16,755 nt of DNA from Methanobacteriota archaeon (GCA_005878415.1 VBMM01000177.1:1-16755), one strand, 5' to 3'. Positions 6,576 to 13,165 are shown, counted from the stretch's first letter. Notes: generated from the sequence alone by a model not told the origin. Translations and numbers: made by a program.

Positions 6576-8720
6576 TCAGCGCGATGCCGTCTCGGCGATT
6601 GCCGCTTTGAAGTGCTCGACGAGGTCCTCTGCGATCTTCCGCGTGATGCCGCGGACGGCCACGAGGTCCTTCGCACTCGCCTTCGCGAAGTCGTCCGGTG
6701 TCGTGAAGCCCGCGTCGACGAGCGCCTTCGCCCGCGCCTGCCCGACCCCCTTGATCTTCCGCAATTCGTCCAGCACCTCGGTCGGGGCGGTCCTCGCGGC
6801 CTCGAGTTCGAGGATGTGCCGCTGGATCCCTTCGTCACCCGGGCTGAGCTTGAGCGCTTCCGTGTACGCCCGCATGGCGTCGTCGTCCCGGCCCATCTTC
6901 CCGAGGACCTCCCCCTGTGCGGCCCAGGCGTCCTCGTCGCCCGGGTAGAGCTGCGTGAGCCGGTCGAACGAGTCGAGGGCGCCTTCGAGGTCGCCTTCCT
7001 CGAGCAGGATGTTCCCGCGGTTCAGCAGGGCGGACGCGTTGTTCGCCTGCACCCCGAGGACGAGGTCGAGGCAATTCAGCGCCTCCTGCGGCTTGCCGCT
7101 GCGCCGATAGGCGACCGCCTTGCCGATCAGCGCGTTCACGTTGCTCGGATCGACCTCGAGGATGTCGTCGAACAGGTTCAACGCCGCCGGATAGTTCCCG
7201 TTCGCGCTCGCGATCAGGGCGCGGCTCAGGAGGCTCGGCACGTCCACCCGGGCCTCCTCGATCTTCTGGTGGAGGTTCCCGTTCGCCGGATCGATCGCCG
7301 CCGCGCCTTCGTAGGCGGCGAGCGCCTCAGGTCGACGTCCGAGGTTCGCGAGCGCGTCGCCCCTCATCTCGAGGGCGGGCGCCTCGTTCGGCCGCACGCG
7401 GAGCAGGCCGTCGACGGCTTCGAGGCACTCCCGCCATCGGCGGTCGTCCGCCAGCATGCGACCGAGCCCTCGCAGGGCGTCGAGATTCTTCGCATCTTTC
7501 GACAGGAGTTGCTTGTACGTCTCGATCGCCTCGGGTCGGCGGTTCAGTCGCGCCAACGTCGTCGCGCGTCCGAGGATCGCGGGCACGAATGTCGGATCGA
7601 GCCGCACGGCCTCGTCGTACAGGCCGAGGGCCGCATCGTGCGCGCTCGCGCTTGCGAGGGCGTCCCCCTTCATCACGAGGCTGGCGGGCGTCTCCGGTTG
7701 ACGGACGGGAGGCCGGGGCACGGGCCGCGGGGCCTCTGCGCGCACCGCCGGCGCGGCGACGGCGACGGGGACGGGGGGCGGCGGAGGCGCGGTGCGCGGA
7801 GGCGGGGGCGGCGGGGCCGCCGCGAAGTTGAACGCCATCTCGGATTGCAGGCCCGGATTCGGACTCGGCATCGCGTTGGGATCGTACACGCGTTCGCCGG
7901 ACTCCAGGCCGGGCGCAACGGAGAGGCTGGACGCCCTCGTGCGCTCGCGGATCGGTCGGAGGCCGACCCACCACCCGAGCTGCGCCGCTCCGTACAGGAA
8001 TAGGAGGAAGGGGACCGTCGAGAAGAGCGTAGACACGAGCCCTTTCTGCAGGACGAACCGGACGTACGTCGGCGCGTTGGCATCGTTCCGGAATACGAGG
8101 GACCAGTTCGCGAGCGCGTCCCACATGGTCGGCTCGACGTCGAGGGTGCCGGAATCCGGCGCGGCGAGGGAGGCCGACGAGACCGTGACGCTGTTCTTCA
8201 GGACGGTGATCGTCGCCGCCCCCACGGTGACCGTCACGACCGCGTGGGTCACGAACGACACGCCGAGCGCATCGGGGCTCGTAAACGAGACCGTCTCCGT
8301 GCCGTTCAGCCGGAGGGAGACGACCTGGGGCGGATCCGAGAACAGCGTCGAAGCCGCGGACGGCGTCACCGCGAGGAGCAGCACGACCGCGATGCCGAGC
8401 GAGAACCCCGCGGTGCGGAACGCGCGGGTCATGGAGTACTTCGCCATCAGGTATCGCTGGCTGTCCCGCTGCGCGTTCTTGATCTCGAGGTCCCGGAGGT
8501 ACAGTCCGACGAACGTCGCGACGAGGCCCATGATCAGAGAGACCTCGATGATCCCGTTGACCGGCAAGAAGAAGGGCTTGAGGCTCGCGCCCTCGCTCCC
8601 CAGCCGCGCGGCGATCAGGACCACGGTGAGGGCGAGCAAGCCCGCGAACGCGGCCTTGCGGATGCGCCGGATTCGCAGGAGACGGTCCGTTCCCTGAAGT
8701 CGATCCTGATACGCCAGCAT
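6576..8720 (-). CDS. Membrane-anchored TPR protein with C-terminal helix-hairpin-helix domain
   Basis: A 714-residue protein of unknown function with a clear domain order. Hydrophobic segments at 22-40, 51-75, 104-124 and 227-253 fit four membrane helices. Basic flanks (RLLRIRRIRK at 13-22; RPIRERTR at 255-262) place the N-terminus and everything after residue 253 in the cytoplasm. Residues 125-226 are beta-rich and would face outside. Residues about 300-345 form a proline/alanine linker with runs of six and five prolines. From about 346 to 632 come tandem TPR-like repeats, for example DAALGLYDEAVRLDP (362-376), PEAIETYKQLLSKDA (396-410) and DDAMRAYTEALKLSPGD (613-629). Residues 648-707 contain two helix-hairpin-helix motifs, KIKGVGQARAKAL (655-667) and AVRGITRKIAEDL (688-700), usually DNA-binding. 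The start is ATG 8720. TPRs suggest a scaffold; a DNA-binding-type domain tethered to the membrane is unusual. No gene name is justified. Confidence 0.85.
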   Translation of the reverse strand: MLAYQDRLQGTDRLLRIRRIRKAAFAGLLALTVVLIAARLGSEGASLKPFFLPVNGIIEVSLIMGLVATFVGLYLRDLEIKNAQRDSQRYLMAKYSMTRAFRTAGFSLGIAVVLLLAVTPSAASTLFSDPPQVVSLRLNGTETVSFTSPDALGVSFVTHAVVTVTVGAATITVLKNSVTVSSASLAAPDSGTLDVEPTMWDALANWSLVFRNDANAPTYVRFVLQKGLVSTLFSTVPFLLFLYGAAQLGWWVGLRPIRERTRASSLSVAPGLESGERVYDPNAMPSPNPGLQSEMAFNFAAAPPPPPPRTAPPPPPVPVAVAAPAVRAEAPRPVPRPPVRQPETPASLVMKGDALASASAHDAALGLYDEAVRLDPTFVPAILGRATTLARLNRRPEAIETYKQLLSKDAKNLDALRGLGRMLADDRRWRECLEAVDGLLRVRPNEAPALEMRGDALANLGRRPEALAAYEGAAAIDPANGNLHQKIEEARVDVPSLLSRALIASANGNYPAALNLFDDILEVDPSNVNALIGKAVAYRRSGKPQEALNCLDLVLGVQANNASALLNRGNILLEEGDLEGALDSFDRLTQLYPGDEDAWAAQGEVLGKMGRDDDAMRAYTEALKLSPGDEGIQRHILELEAARTAPTEVLDELRKIKGVGQARAKALVDAGFTTPDDFAKASAKDLVAVRGITRKIAEDLVEHFKAAIAETASR

Positions 8721-8760
8721 GGAAGGCTCGGCCTGTGCTGTCCCAAGTCCTTCGCTAGCG

Positions 8761-8771
8761 GGATAGGGTTT
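8761..8771 (-). promoter_or_regulatory. Probable core promoter of the TPR-HhH gene
   Basis: The minus strand reads AAACCCTATCC, matching the AAAC-n-CTTATCC boxes seen before other genes in the window. It lies about 45 bases before the ATG, which would give a leader near 18 bases. Apart from this box I see nothing in 8721-8870. Confidence 0.4.
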
Positions 8772-8870
8772 TCGGCCCCATTCTCGGCCGGTATACTGGT
8801 GCGACGCGGACCAGGCCGAAGCGACACGAGTGGCAGCGAAGCACCGGCGGAGCGCCGCACGGAACGGAGG

Positions 8871-10151
8871 TTAGGCCTCGGAGGCGACGGTCGCGAGTCC
8901 CCGGGCCGCGAGGAAGACGGCCAAATACTGCGGAACGTCGTTCACTCCGGGAGACAAATCGAACGCCTCGTCCCGAATCGCCAGATTCATTTTGTTCTTG
9001 AGATTGACGCGGACGCGGTCATCGGTCCACGCGGTCGGAACAGCGTCGCGGAGGGGACGGAATTCGTCGATGGCGTCGCGGGTCAGGGGAATGACTTGCA
9101 ATCCGGTCTTGCCGTGCAACGAGGAGGGCATCCGAATGAGACGTTTGATGTCCGAGGTGACGGGCTCGTCCGTCTCTCCGCGCTGCACGATGCCCTCGAG
9201 CGAGACGCCCGCGTGTTCGTCGAGGCGGATCTGTTGGACATCGACGACCAGACGAACCAACAGGTCTCGCGCCTTGTCCGGCAGCGCCTCGAGCTGGCCT
9301 TCTCGAACGCGATCGACGCCACGAATCGTACGAGGCTTCGTCGCGCGGACCTTGAACAGGCTCTCGTAGAGCGATTCCGCCGCTCCGCGGTCGACGCCTT
9401 CGAAGGAGGTCATGAAGCCGACCGCGCCTTCCTGCCCCATCTTCTCAAATTGGACCATGAGTTCATCGATACCTCGTCCGATCTTCCCGGCCCACCCGGG
9501 CTCGCCGCGGCGCGGTCCGACAACTTTCTTCTTGACACGGGTGTGCCCCTTGAATTCGGTCGCGTCGAAGGCGGATTCGCGAAAGGTCGCTTGAACGTCG
9601 AGCCCTTTCGCGGTGATCCAGTCCACGATTTCCCGCCGCTCGTGGGACCCGAGGCTCCACACCCGCTCATCGAAAACGTGAATGTGGTACCCTCGACCTC
9701 CGGAGAAGACGAGTCGCATCGTCTTCTCGTCAAAGCCGAAGTCCGCAGCGAGGAAATCGTCGTAGAGGTGGAGGATCTTCAGGCGGATCGCCTCGAGCAT
9801 CTCCGGGTACGACATCTTCGATGCGTTGGGCAAGTGGTCCGCATCGAGATCGAAGATTAAGTCGGCCCCGAGCCAGCCTTTCTCCTCCATCGTCGGGGCG
9901 TCAGGCTTTTCGTAATACGCGGACGAGTAGTACGCGTGAGCGGGCACGCGGTCTGTCAAGAAGGACCGCAACTCCTCGGGGCGCGAGAAGCCGAGATGGC
10001 GCTGCACAATCCCCGGGGTCCAGAACATGAACCCGAATTCGCGCTTCGCGAAGCGGTCGGGGAGGATGGGCTTCGTCGATTCGTAGTAGCGGCGGAACTG
10101 GGCCTTCACGAAGGCCGTCGTCGCCTCTTTCGCCGGGTCCGGTGCGGCCAT
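8871..10151 (-). CDS. priS: DNA primase small (catalytic) subunit PriS
   Basis: PriS makes the primers for DNA replication, in complex with PriL. The 426 residues show the archaeo-eukaryotic primase signatures. The metal-binding Asp pair is in LIFDLDADHL (98-107; Asp101 and Asp103), the nucleotide-binding stretch is FSGGRGYHIHVF (149-160), and DEPVTSDIKRLIRMPSSLHG (328-347) aligns with the segment of human PRIM1 that holds its third catalytic Asp, here Asp328. HGKTGLQVIPL follows, as in the family. Residues 20-50, with RRYYES and REFGFMFW, match the usual N-terminus. The length is somewhat above that of many archaeal PriS proteins, with extra sequence around 200-300. The ATG at 10151 lies about 29 bases from GCTTAAGC, so the transcript is probably leaderless. 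An 18-base palindrome lies 66 bases upstream. Identity is firm. Confidence 0.96.
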   Translation of the reverse strand: MAAPDPAKEATTAFVKAQFRRYYESTKPILPDRFAKREFGFMFWTPGIVQRHLGFSRPEELRSFLTDRVPAHAYYSSAYYEKPDAPTMEEKGWLGADLIFDLDADHLPNASKMSYPEMLEAIRLKILHLYDDFLAADFGFDEKTMRLVFSGGRGYHIHVFDERVWSLGSHERREIVDWITAKGLDVQATFRESAFDATEFKGHTRVKKKVVGPRRGEPGWAGKIGRGIDELMVQFEKMGQEGAVGFMTSFEGVDRGAAESLYESLFKVRATKPRTIRGVDRVREGQLEALPDKARDLLVRLVVDVQQIRLDEHAGVSLEGIVQRGETDEPVTSDIKRLIRMPSSLHGKTGLQVIPLTRDAIDEFRPLRDAVPTAWTDDRVRVNLKNKMNLAIRDEAFDLSPGVNDVPQYLAVFLAARGLATVASEA

Positions 10152-10176
10152 CCCATCGTGGCCATGGACCGCGCGC

Positions 10177-10184
10177 GCTTAAGC
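10177..10184. promoter_or_regulatory. Symmetric TATA-like box between priS and the methyltransferase gene
   Basis: GCTTAAGC is the only AT-rich run near the priS start and is centred about 29 bases upstream of its ATG. Because it is a perfect palindrome it could also direct plus-strand transcription towards the membrane methyltransferase gene, starting near 10208. Confidence 0.45.
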
Positions 10185-10217
10185 ATTCGCGGGAGGTCTG
10201 GGAACCGCGCGCCTCGT

Positions 10218-10235
10218 GGGCTAACATGCTAGCCC
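10218..10235. repeat. 18-base palindrome, copy 1 (one base pair imperfect)
   Basis: GGGCTAACATGCTAGCCC has perfect outer arms GGGCTA/TAGCCC and one mismatched inner pair. It sits between the divergent priS and methyltransferase genes, 66 bases from the priS ATG. It contains an in-frame ATG (10226) that is an alternative methyltransferase start. A terminator is unlikely between divergent genes; an operator-like role is inferred. Confidence 0.75.
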
Positions 10236-10258
10236 AATTCCAGAAATACCCTGTGAGT

Positions 10259-10762
10259 ATGCCAGGGTCCGTGCCACGTCGGATCATCGCATGGGGCGAA
10301 ATGGCAATCTTGTTCGCTCTCCTGTACATCGGCGTTCCATGGGCCGGCTTGCTGGTCGACCGCTGGCTCGGCATCCCGCGTTGGCCCTCGCCGATCCCAT
10401 GGCTCGGCCTCGGCCTATTCGCGATTGGCATCGTGGGCCTGGGTTGGTGCTTTGCCCTCTTCGTCCGGGTCGGCCGCGGCACCCCGAACCCGACGGCGCC
10501 GCCCGAGGTCCTTGTGACAATCGGGCCGTACGCGTGGACGCGGAATCCGATCGCGATGTCGCACGCCGCGGCGCTCATCGGATTGTCTGCCTTCCTCGGT
10601 TCCGTGTCCGCGGTGGGGATCGTCGTCCTGCTCGCCGTGCCGGTTCACCTCGCGATGCTCCGCGAGGAGCGGACCCTCGAGGCCCGATTCGGCGACGCCT
10701 ACCGCGCGTACGCGGCCCGCGTGCCCCGCTGGCTCCCGCGGCCGCCCCGTCGTCACAAATGA
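10259..10762 (+). CDS. Isoprenylcysteine carboxyl methyltransferase (ICMT/PEMT)-like membrane protein
   Basis: A 167-residue integral membrane protein of the ICMT/PEMT-type methyltransferase family. Three to four hydrophobic segments are visible, at about 9-33, 46-69, 100-115 and 116-133. The SAM-binding C-terminal signature is present: GPYAWTRNPIAMSH (89-102), then HLAMLREERTLEARFGDAYRAY (130-151) with the REER and following Glu typical of the family, and a basic RVPRWLP tail. Bacterial and archaeal members rarely have known substrates. Polyprenyl cysteine esters are not implied; lipids or small molecules are equally possible. ATG 10259 is chosen, but an in-frame ATG at 10226 inside the palindrome would add 11 residues. 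It is divergent from priS, and its 3' end overlaps the convergent TraB gene by 10 bases. Confidence 0.8.
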   Translation: MPGSVPRRIIAWGEMAILFALLYIGVPWAGLLVDRWLGIPRWPSPIPWLGLGLFAIGIVGLGWCFALFVRVGRGTPNPTAPPEVLVTIGPYAWTRNPIAMSHAAALIGLSAFLGSVSAVGIVVLLAVPVHLAMLREERTLEARFGDAYRAYAARVPRWLPRPPRRHK

Positions 10763-11439
10763 ATGGTGACGCTCGCGCTCGCGTTCGGTCCGCGCGGGGC
10801 GGACCGCAGATCCTGCAGGTGCACGACGTCGACCACCACGCCCGCCAGGTGGCGACGCAATCCCTCGATGTGGCCCTCGCCGACCACCGCGACGACATCG
10901 CCCTTCGTCTCCGCGAGCTGCCGGAGCATCGAGGCCATGAGCGCGTCCCGATCGTCAATCAAGATGCGCTTCGCCGTCGGGAGTTCGCGCGCGAACTCCT
11001 CGATGAACCCCGGCTCGTCCGCGTAGAACCGCTGGAGCTCCGCCTCGACCTTCTCCTTCCGGGTGAAGAGTCCGCCGAGCGCGGAAGCCAGGAGGCGCAC
11101 CCGCTCCCGAAACGACATCTCCCGCCACACGCGGCCGAGCACGGCGCGGGAGTCCTGGTCGATCAGCGCGACCTCGCCCCCGACCTCCTGTGCCGCCTTC
11201 GCAGCGGCGACCATCTCGTCGCCGACCTCGACGCCGTATTGCCTCGCGATCCGGATCTGGAACTGCGCGAGCAGGGCGAGCGGCGAGAGGCCCCGGGCTC
11301 GGGGCTCGCGGCTCATCAACGCGTGGTATCGGGCCGGATCCAGCTCGAGGGCGACCACGCGCGGCCGGCGCGCGAGGATTTCTGCGCGGATCGCGGGGCC
11401 GATGTCGAAGACGTGGCCGACGCCGAGGAGAGTGATCAT
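10753..11439 (-). CDS. TraB-family protein (TraB/PrgY/GumN), short soluble form
   Basis: TraB/PrgY/GumN-fold proteins are putative metal-dependent hydrolases related to factors that inhibit peptide pheromones in enterococci; the archaeal role is unknown. The 228 residues hold the family marks: LLGVGHVFD (4-12), VVALELDPARYHAL (28-41), ALIDQDSRAVLGRVWREM (90-107), LIDDRDALMASML (160-172), and a second Gly-x-x-His in VVAVVGEGHIEGLRRHL (182-198). Many archaeal homologues carry a C-terminal membrane region; here the chain ends soon after the fold, with VVVDVVHLQDL, so it is predicted soluble. The ATG at 11439 is about 28 bases from CCGTTATAGTTC (11464-11475), which overlaps the end of the upstream gene. 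The last 10 bases overlap the convergent methyltransferase gene. Family call good, function open. Confidence 0.87.
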   Translation of the reverse strand: MITLLGVGHVFDIGPAIRAEILARRPRVVALELDPARYHALMSREPRARGLSPLALLAQFQIRIARQYGVEVGDEMVAAAKAAQEVGGEVALIDQDSRAVLGRVWREMSFRERVRLLASALGGLFTRKEKVEAELQRFYADEPGFIEEFARELPTAKRILIDDRDALMASMLRQLAETKGDVVAVVGEGHIEGLRRHLAGVVVDVVHLQDLRSAPRGPNASASVTIHL

Positions 11440-11463
11440 CCGTTGCGACGAAACGCCTCTGAA

Positions 11464-11475
11464 CTATAACGGTTT
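11464..11475 (-). promoter_or_regulatory. TATA-like box of the TraB gene
   Basis: The minus strand reads CCGTTATAGTTC, centred about 29 bases before the TraB ATG. The TAG stop of the upstream same-strand gene lies inside the box, so its coding end and the TraB promoter share bases. Confidence 0.5.
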
Positions 11476-11952
11476 GTGGCCACCGATCCCCTTGAACGTG
11501 ATCCGACCGGGCAAAATTTTCGCGAGGACATCGGCAATGTACTGGACCTCGGCCTTGTCCTTCGCCCAGTAGTGGTTCATGAACTTGAACGTCAGTTCTT
11601 GGCCGGGGACCCACAGGGTCAAGCGAGGCGTAACGACCATGTTGATTCCTGCAGTGAACTCCCCCCGTTCGATCCATGCGATCGGGATGTGGAAGTTCTG
11701 TCGGTCCGACCCAATGATCTGGTCGATCGAAAGGCCGGCGTATCGGGCGCGCTGGGCGGCTTGGCCACGAGACAGACCGCGGCCGATCGAGTAGCCGACG
11801 ACCCCGCCCAGCACGAAACCCGCCGCGGGTGCCAATCCGGGGGTTCCGATCTTCGCCCCGACGAGGCGTCGATCGGTCACGATCAGGTCGTAGTCCGTCG
11901 TTCTCATCCGGGCCGAGGGCAGAATCCCGACCACCAATTCCGGCGCGGCCAT
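11464..11952 (-). CDS. Small protein with PH-like fold pattern and glycine-rich hairpin
   Basis: I do not recognise a named family. The 162 residues read as a PH/GRAM-like beta domain. Strands are suggested by YDLIVTDRRLVGAKIG (21-36), a helix-to-strand run SIDQIIGSDRQNFHIPIAWI (75-94), GEFTAGINMVVTPRLTLWVP (97-116) and ELTFKFMN (119-126), with a final amphipathic helix AEVQYIADVLAKIL (134-147). Between the first two strand groups is a Gly/Ala-rich hydrophobic insert, LAPAAGFVLGGVVGYSIGRG (40-59), which could insert into or lie on a membrane. A TTG at 11982 would extend the protein, but ATG 11952 fits the AT-rich ACAAATATG box near 11999, which gives a leader of about 20 bases. It lies 24 bases upstream of TraB on the same strand. 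Function unknown; the PH-like call is tentative. Confidence 0.65.
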   Translation of the reverse strand: MAAPELVVGILPSARMRTTDYDLIVTDRRLVGAKIGTPGLAPAAGFVLGGVVGYSIGRGLSRGQAAQRARYAGLSIDQIIGSDRQNFHIPIAWIERGEFTAGINMVVTPRLTLWVPGQELTFKFMNHYWAKDKAEVQYIADVLAKILPGRITFKGIGGHKPL

Positions 11953-11994
11953 CGGCACCCCAACTGCTTCGTTCGGTCGCAACGATCTGTGACG

Positions 11995-12003
11995 GCATAT
12001 TTG
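11995..12003 (-). promoter_or_regulatory. TATA-like box of the PH-like gene
   Basis: The minus strand reads ACAAATATG in otherwise GC-rich DNA between the end of the zinc-finger gene (12021) and the PH-like gene. It is centred about 47 bases before ATG 11952, so it supports that start over the TTG at 11982, which would lie too close to the box. Confidence 0.45.
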
Positions 12004-12020
12004 TTGCGACGCGCCAGTGG

Positions 12021-12626
12021 CTATCGGATCGTCCGCTCGCGGACGATGCGCCCGTACATCCGCACGATCTCGTCCGCGCGGACCTGGCCGTCGCGGACCG
12101 TCCGGATGCGGGTGCGGATGTGGTGCACGACGGCGCGGTCCTTCCCCAGGTCCACGATCTCTCCGACCTCGAACTCCTCGTCGGGGGCCGCGAGGACCTC
12201 GTGCGGCACGGTCCGGTTTCCCTTGTTGACGCTGAACTTGACGCGAACCTGGTCGATCCGCTTCGCCCAGAGCGTCGCGACCTCCCGCGCCTTCGCGCCG
12301 TCGACGCGCCGGCCTCCCGCCTCGATCGCCGTGATCGAGATGCGCGAGTCGCCGAGGTCGAGCGCCTCCCCCACGTGGACGTCCTCCTCAGGAGAGAACT
12401 CGAGCGACGTCTTCTCCGACTTGTCCAGCCACGACACCACGAGCGGCACGTCGATCGGCTTCGGCTCCCGCGTCACGACGGACGACACGAAGCCGCACGC
12501 GGAGCACTTGACGACGCCCTCGAATACGATCTCGTCGCCCCCGCCGATCTTGCCGCGCAGCACGCGGTGCGGGGCCACGCTGCCGCACTGTCCGCACGTC
12601 AGGACCAGGGCGCTCGGGGCCGACAT
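12021..12626 (-). CDS. HVO_0476-family zinc-finger protein
   Basis: A conserved euryarchaeal protein of unknown function named after its Haloferax member. The 201 residues begin with a zinc ribbon whose four cysteines are Cys11/Cys14 (LTCGQCGSV) and Cys41/Cys44 (KCSACGFV). A strand-rich remainder follows, with PIDVPLVVSWLDKSEKTSLE (58-77), DSRISITAIEAGGRRVDGAK (93-112), a basic TLWAKRIDQVRVKFSVNKGN (118-137), and a basic C-terminus ending RMYGRIVRERTIR. The ribbon plus a basic beta-rich body suggests nucleic-acid or ribosome contact, an inference only. GTG 12629 and ATG 12626 are adjacent; ATG is preferred. An AAACCCTTTCTCC box about 28 bases upstream indicates a leaderless transcript, and an 18-base palindrome starts 69 bases upstream. 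Family call good. Confidence 0.88.
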   Translation of the reverse strand: MSAPSALVLTCGQCGSVAPHRVLRGKIGGGDEIVFEGVVKCSACGFVSSVVTREPKPIDVPLVVSWLDKSEKTSLEFSPEEDVHVGEALDLGDSRISITAIEAGGRRVDGAKAREVATLWAKRIDQVRVKFSVNKGNRTVPHEVLAAPDEEFEVGEIVDLGKDRAVVHHIRTRIRTVRDGQVRADEIVRMYGRIVRERTIR

Positions 12627-12647
12627 CACCCGGTCGAACGCCCCGTC

Positions 12648-12660
12648 GGAGAAAGGGTTT
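12648..12660 (-). promoter_or_regulatory. Core promoter of the zinc-finger gene
   Basis: The minus strand reads AAACCCTTTCTCC, centred about 28 bases before ATG 12626. It resembles the AAAC-n-CTTATCC boxes at 3109 and 15246. Confidence 0.45.
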
Positions 12661-12695
12661 GCGGTCCTCGGGCCCCGCGGGTCCCCGTCCCCCTC

Positions 12696-12713
12696 GGGCT
12701 AACATGTTAGGCC
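12696..12713. repeat. 18-base palindrome, copy 2
   Basis: GGGCTAACATGTTAGGCC differs from the perfect palindrome at 13148-13165 by one base. It overlaps the TAA stop (12707-12709) of the 107-residue gene and lies 69 bases upstream of the zinc-finger ATG. It could be the end of one transcription unit, an operator for the next, or both. Confidence 0.75.
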
Positions 12714-13030
12714 AAGGCTTTCGCGGGCCTCCGGAATCGCTCCAGGCAAGGCAGGGTGATGGTAACCGGGGCCATCGCCACCCGCACCCCGAGGTGGCCG
12801 AGCTTCGTCGCGAGTTCCTCCCCGTCCCGCGGCGGGAGGATGAACACGCTCTGTCCGATCCACACGACGCCCGAGCGGTCGATGAACCCTTTCTCATCGT
12901 GAGCGACCCCGTTCGTATCCACGCGGCGCCGGCCGAAGATGATGCGGCAGACTTGGACGGCCGCGGCCCGGGACGCGCCGGTCGCGTCGTACGAGAACAG
13001 CACGCGCTCTCCGTTGTAGGTTTCGATCAT
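12707..13030 (-). CDS. Unrecognised 107-residue protein
   Basis: I do not recognise this family. The ATG at 13030 is about 31 bases from a strong TATA-like box, and codon use has the G/C-ending third positions of its neighbours, so I believe it is a real gene. The 107 residues look like a compact alpha/beta domain: ERVLFSYDATGASRAAAVQV (8-27), a basic turn with FGRRRVDTNG, a strand pair around GFIDRSGVVWIGQSVFILPP (48-67), a helix GEELATKLGHLGVRVAM (70-86), then a basic tail ending RFRRPAKALA. No catalytic motif or Cys cluster is apparent. A small nucleic-acid- or protein-binding domain is possible but unproven. Its stop codon lies inside a palindromic repeat. Confidence 0.68.
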   Translation of the reverse strand: MIETYNGERVLFSYDATGASRAAAVQVCRIIFGRRRVDTNGVAHDEKGFIDRSGVVWIGQSVFILPPRDGEELATKLGHLGVRVAMAPVTITLPCLERFRRPAKALA

Positions 13031-13057
13031 GGGATAACCGTATATATATGAACGGCC

Positions 13058-13065
13058 ATATAATA
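13058..13065 (-). promoter_or_regulatory. TATA box of the 107-residue protein gene
   Basis: The minus strand reads TATTATAT, centred about 31 bases before the ATG at 13030. It is one of the best TATA boxes in the window. A second AT run (TATATATAT at 13041-13049) lies between it and the gene and could be a plus-strand box. Confidence 0.55.
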
Positions 13066-13147
13066 GCCTTTCCAGGAGGGGGGTGAAAGTGCTGGGACGA
13101 CCGGCCGCGACGTCGGCCGCCGCGATCGGGGAGAGCGTGGATCCTAC

Positions 13148-13165
13148 GGGCTAACATGTTAGCCC
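13148..13165. repeat. 18-base perfect palindrome, copy 3
   Basis: GGGCTAACATGTTAGCCC is its own reverse complement. As RNA it can form a 7-pair stem with a CAUG loop. It lies 32 bases past the rhomboid stop and about 117 bases upstream of the 107-residue gene. Confidence 0.8.

Noticed and set aside
5110..6948. 612-codon plus-strand open frame opposite ftsY, prefoldin and L18a/LX
   Set aside because: It lies antisense to four well-identified genes and its translation resembles no protein.
8721..8870. Possible RNA gene in the gap between priS and the TPR gene
   Set aside because: No tRNA-like cloverleaf, no conserved motif and no strong hairpin could be identified beyond a probable promoter box.
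8244..9860. 538-codon plus-strand open frame opposite priS
   Set aside because: Antisense to the TPR and primase genes, crossing their intergenic gap, with no domain pattern.
10218..13165. The three palindromes as a CRISPR array or transposon ends
   Set aside because: Spacings are about 2.5 kb and 0.45 kb with ordinary genes between, no transposase is present, and there is no regular spacer pattern.
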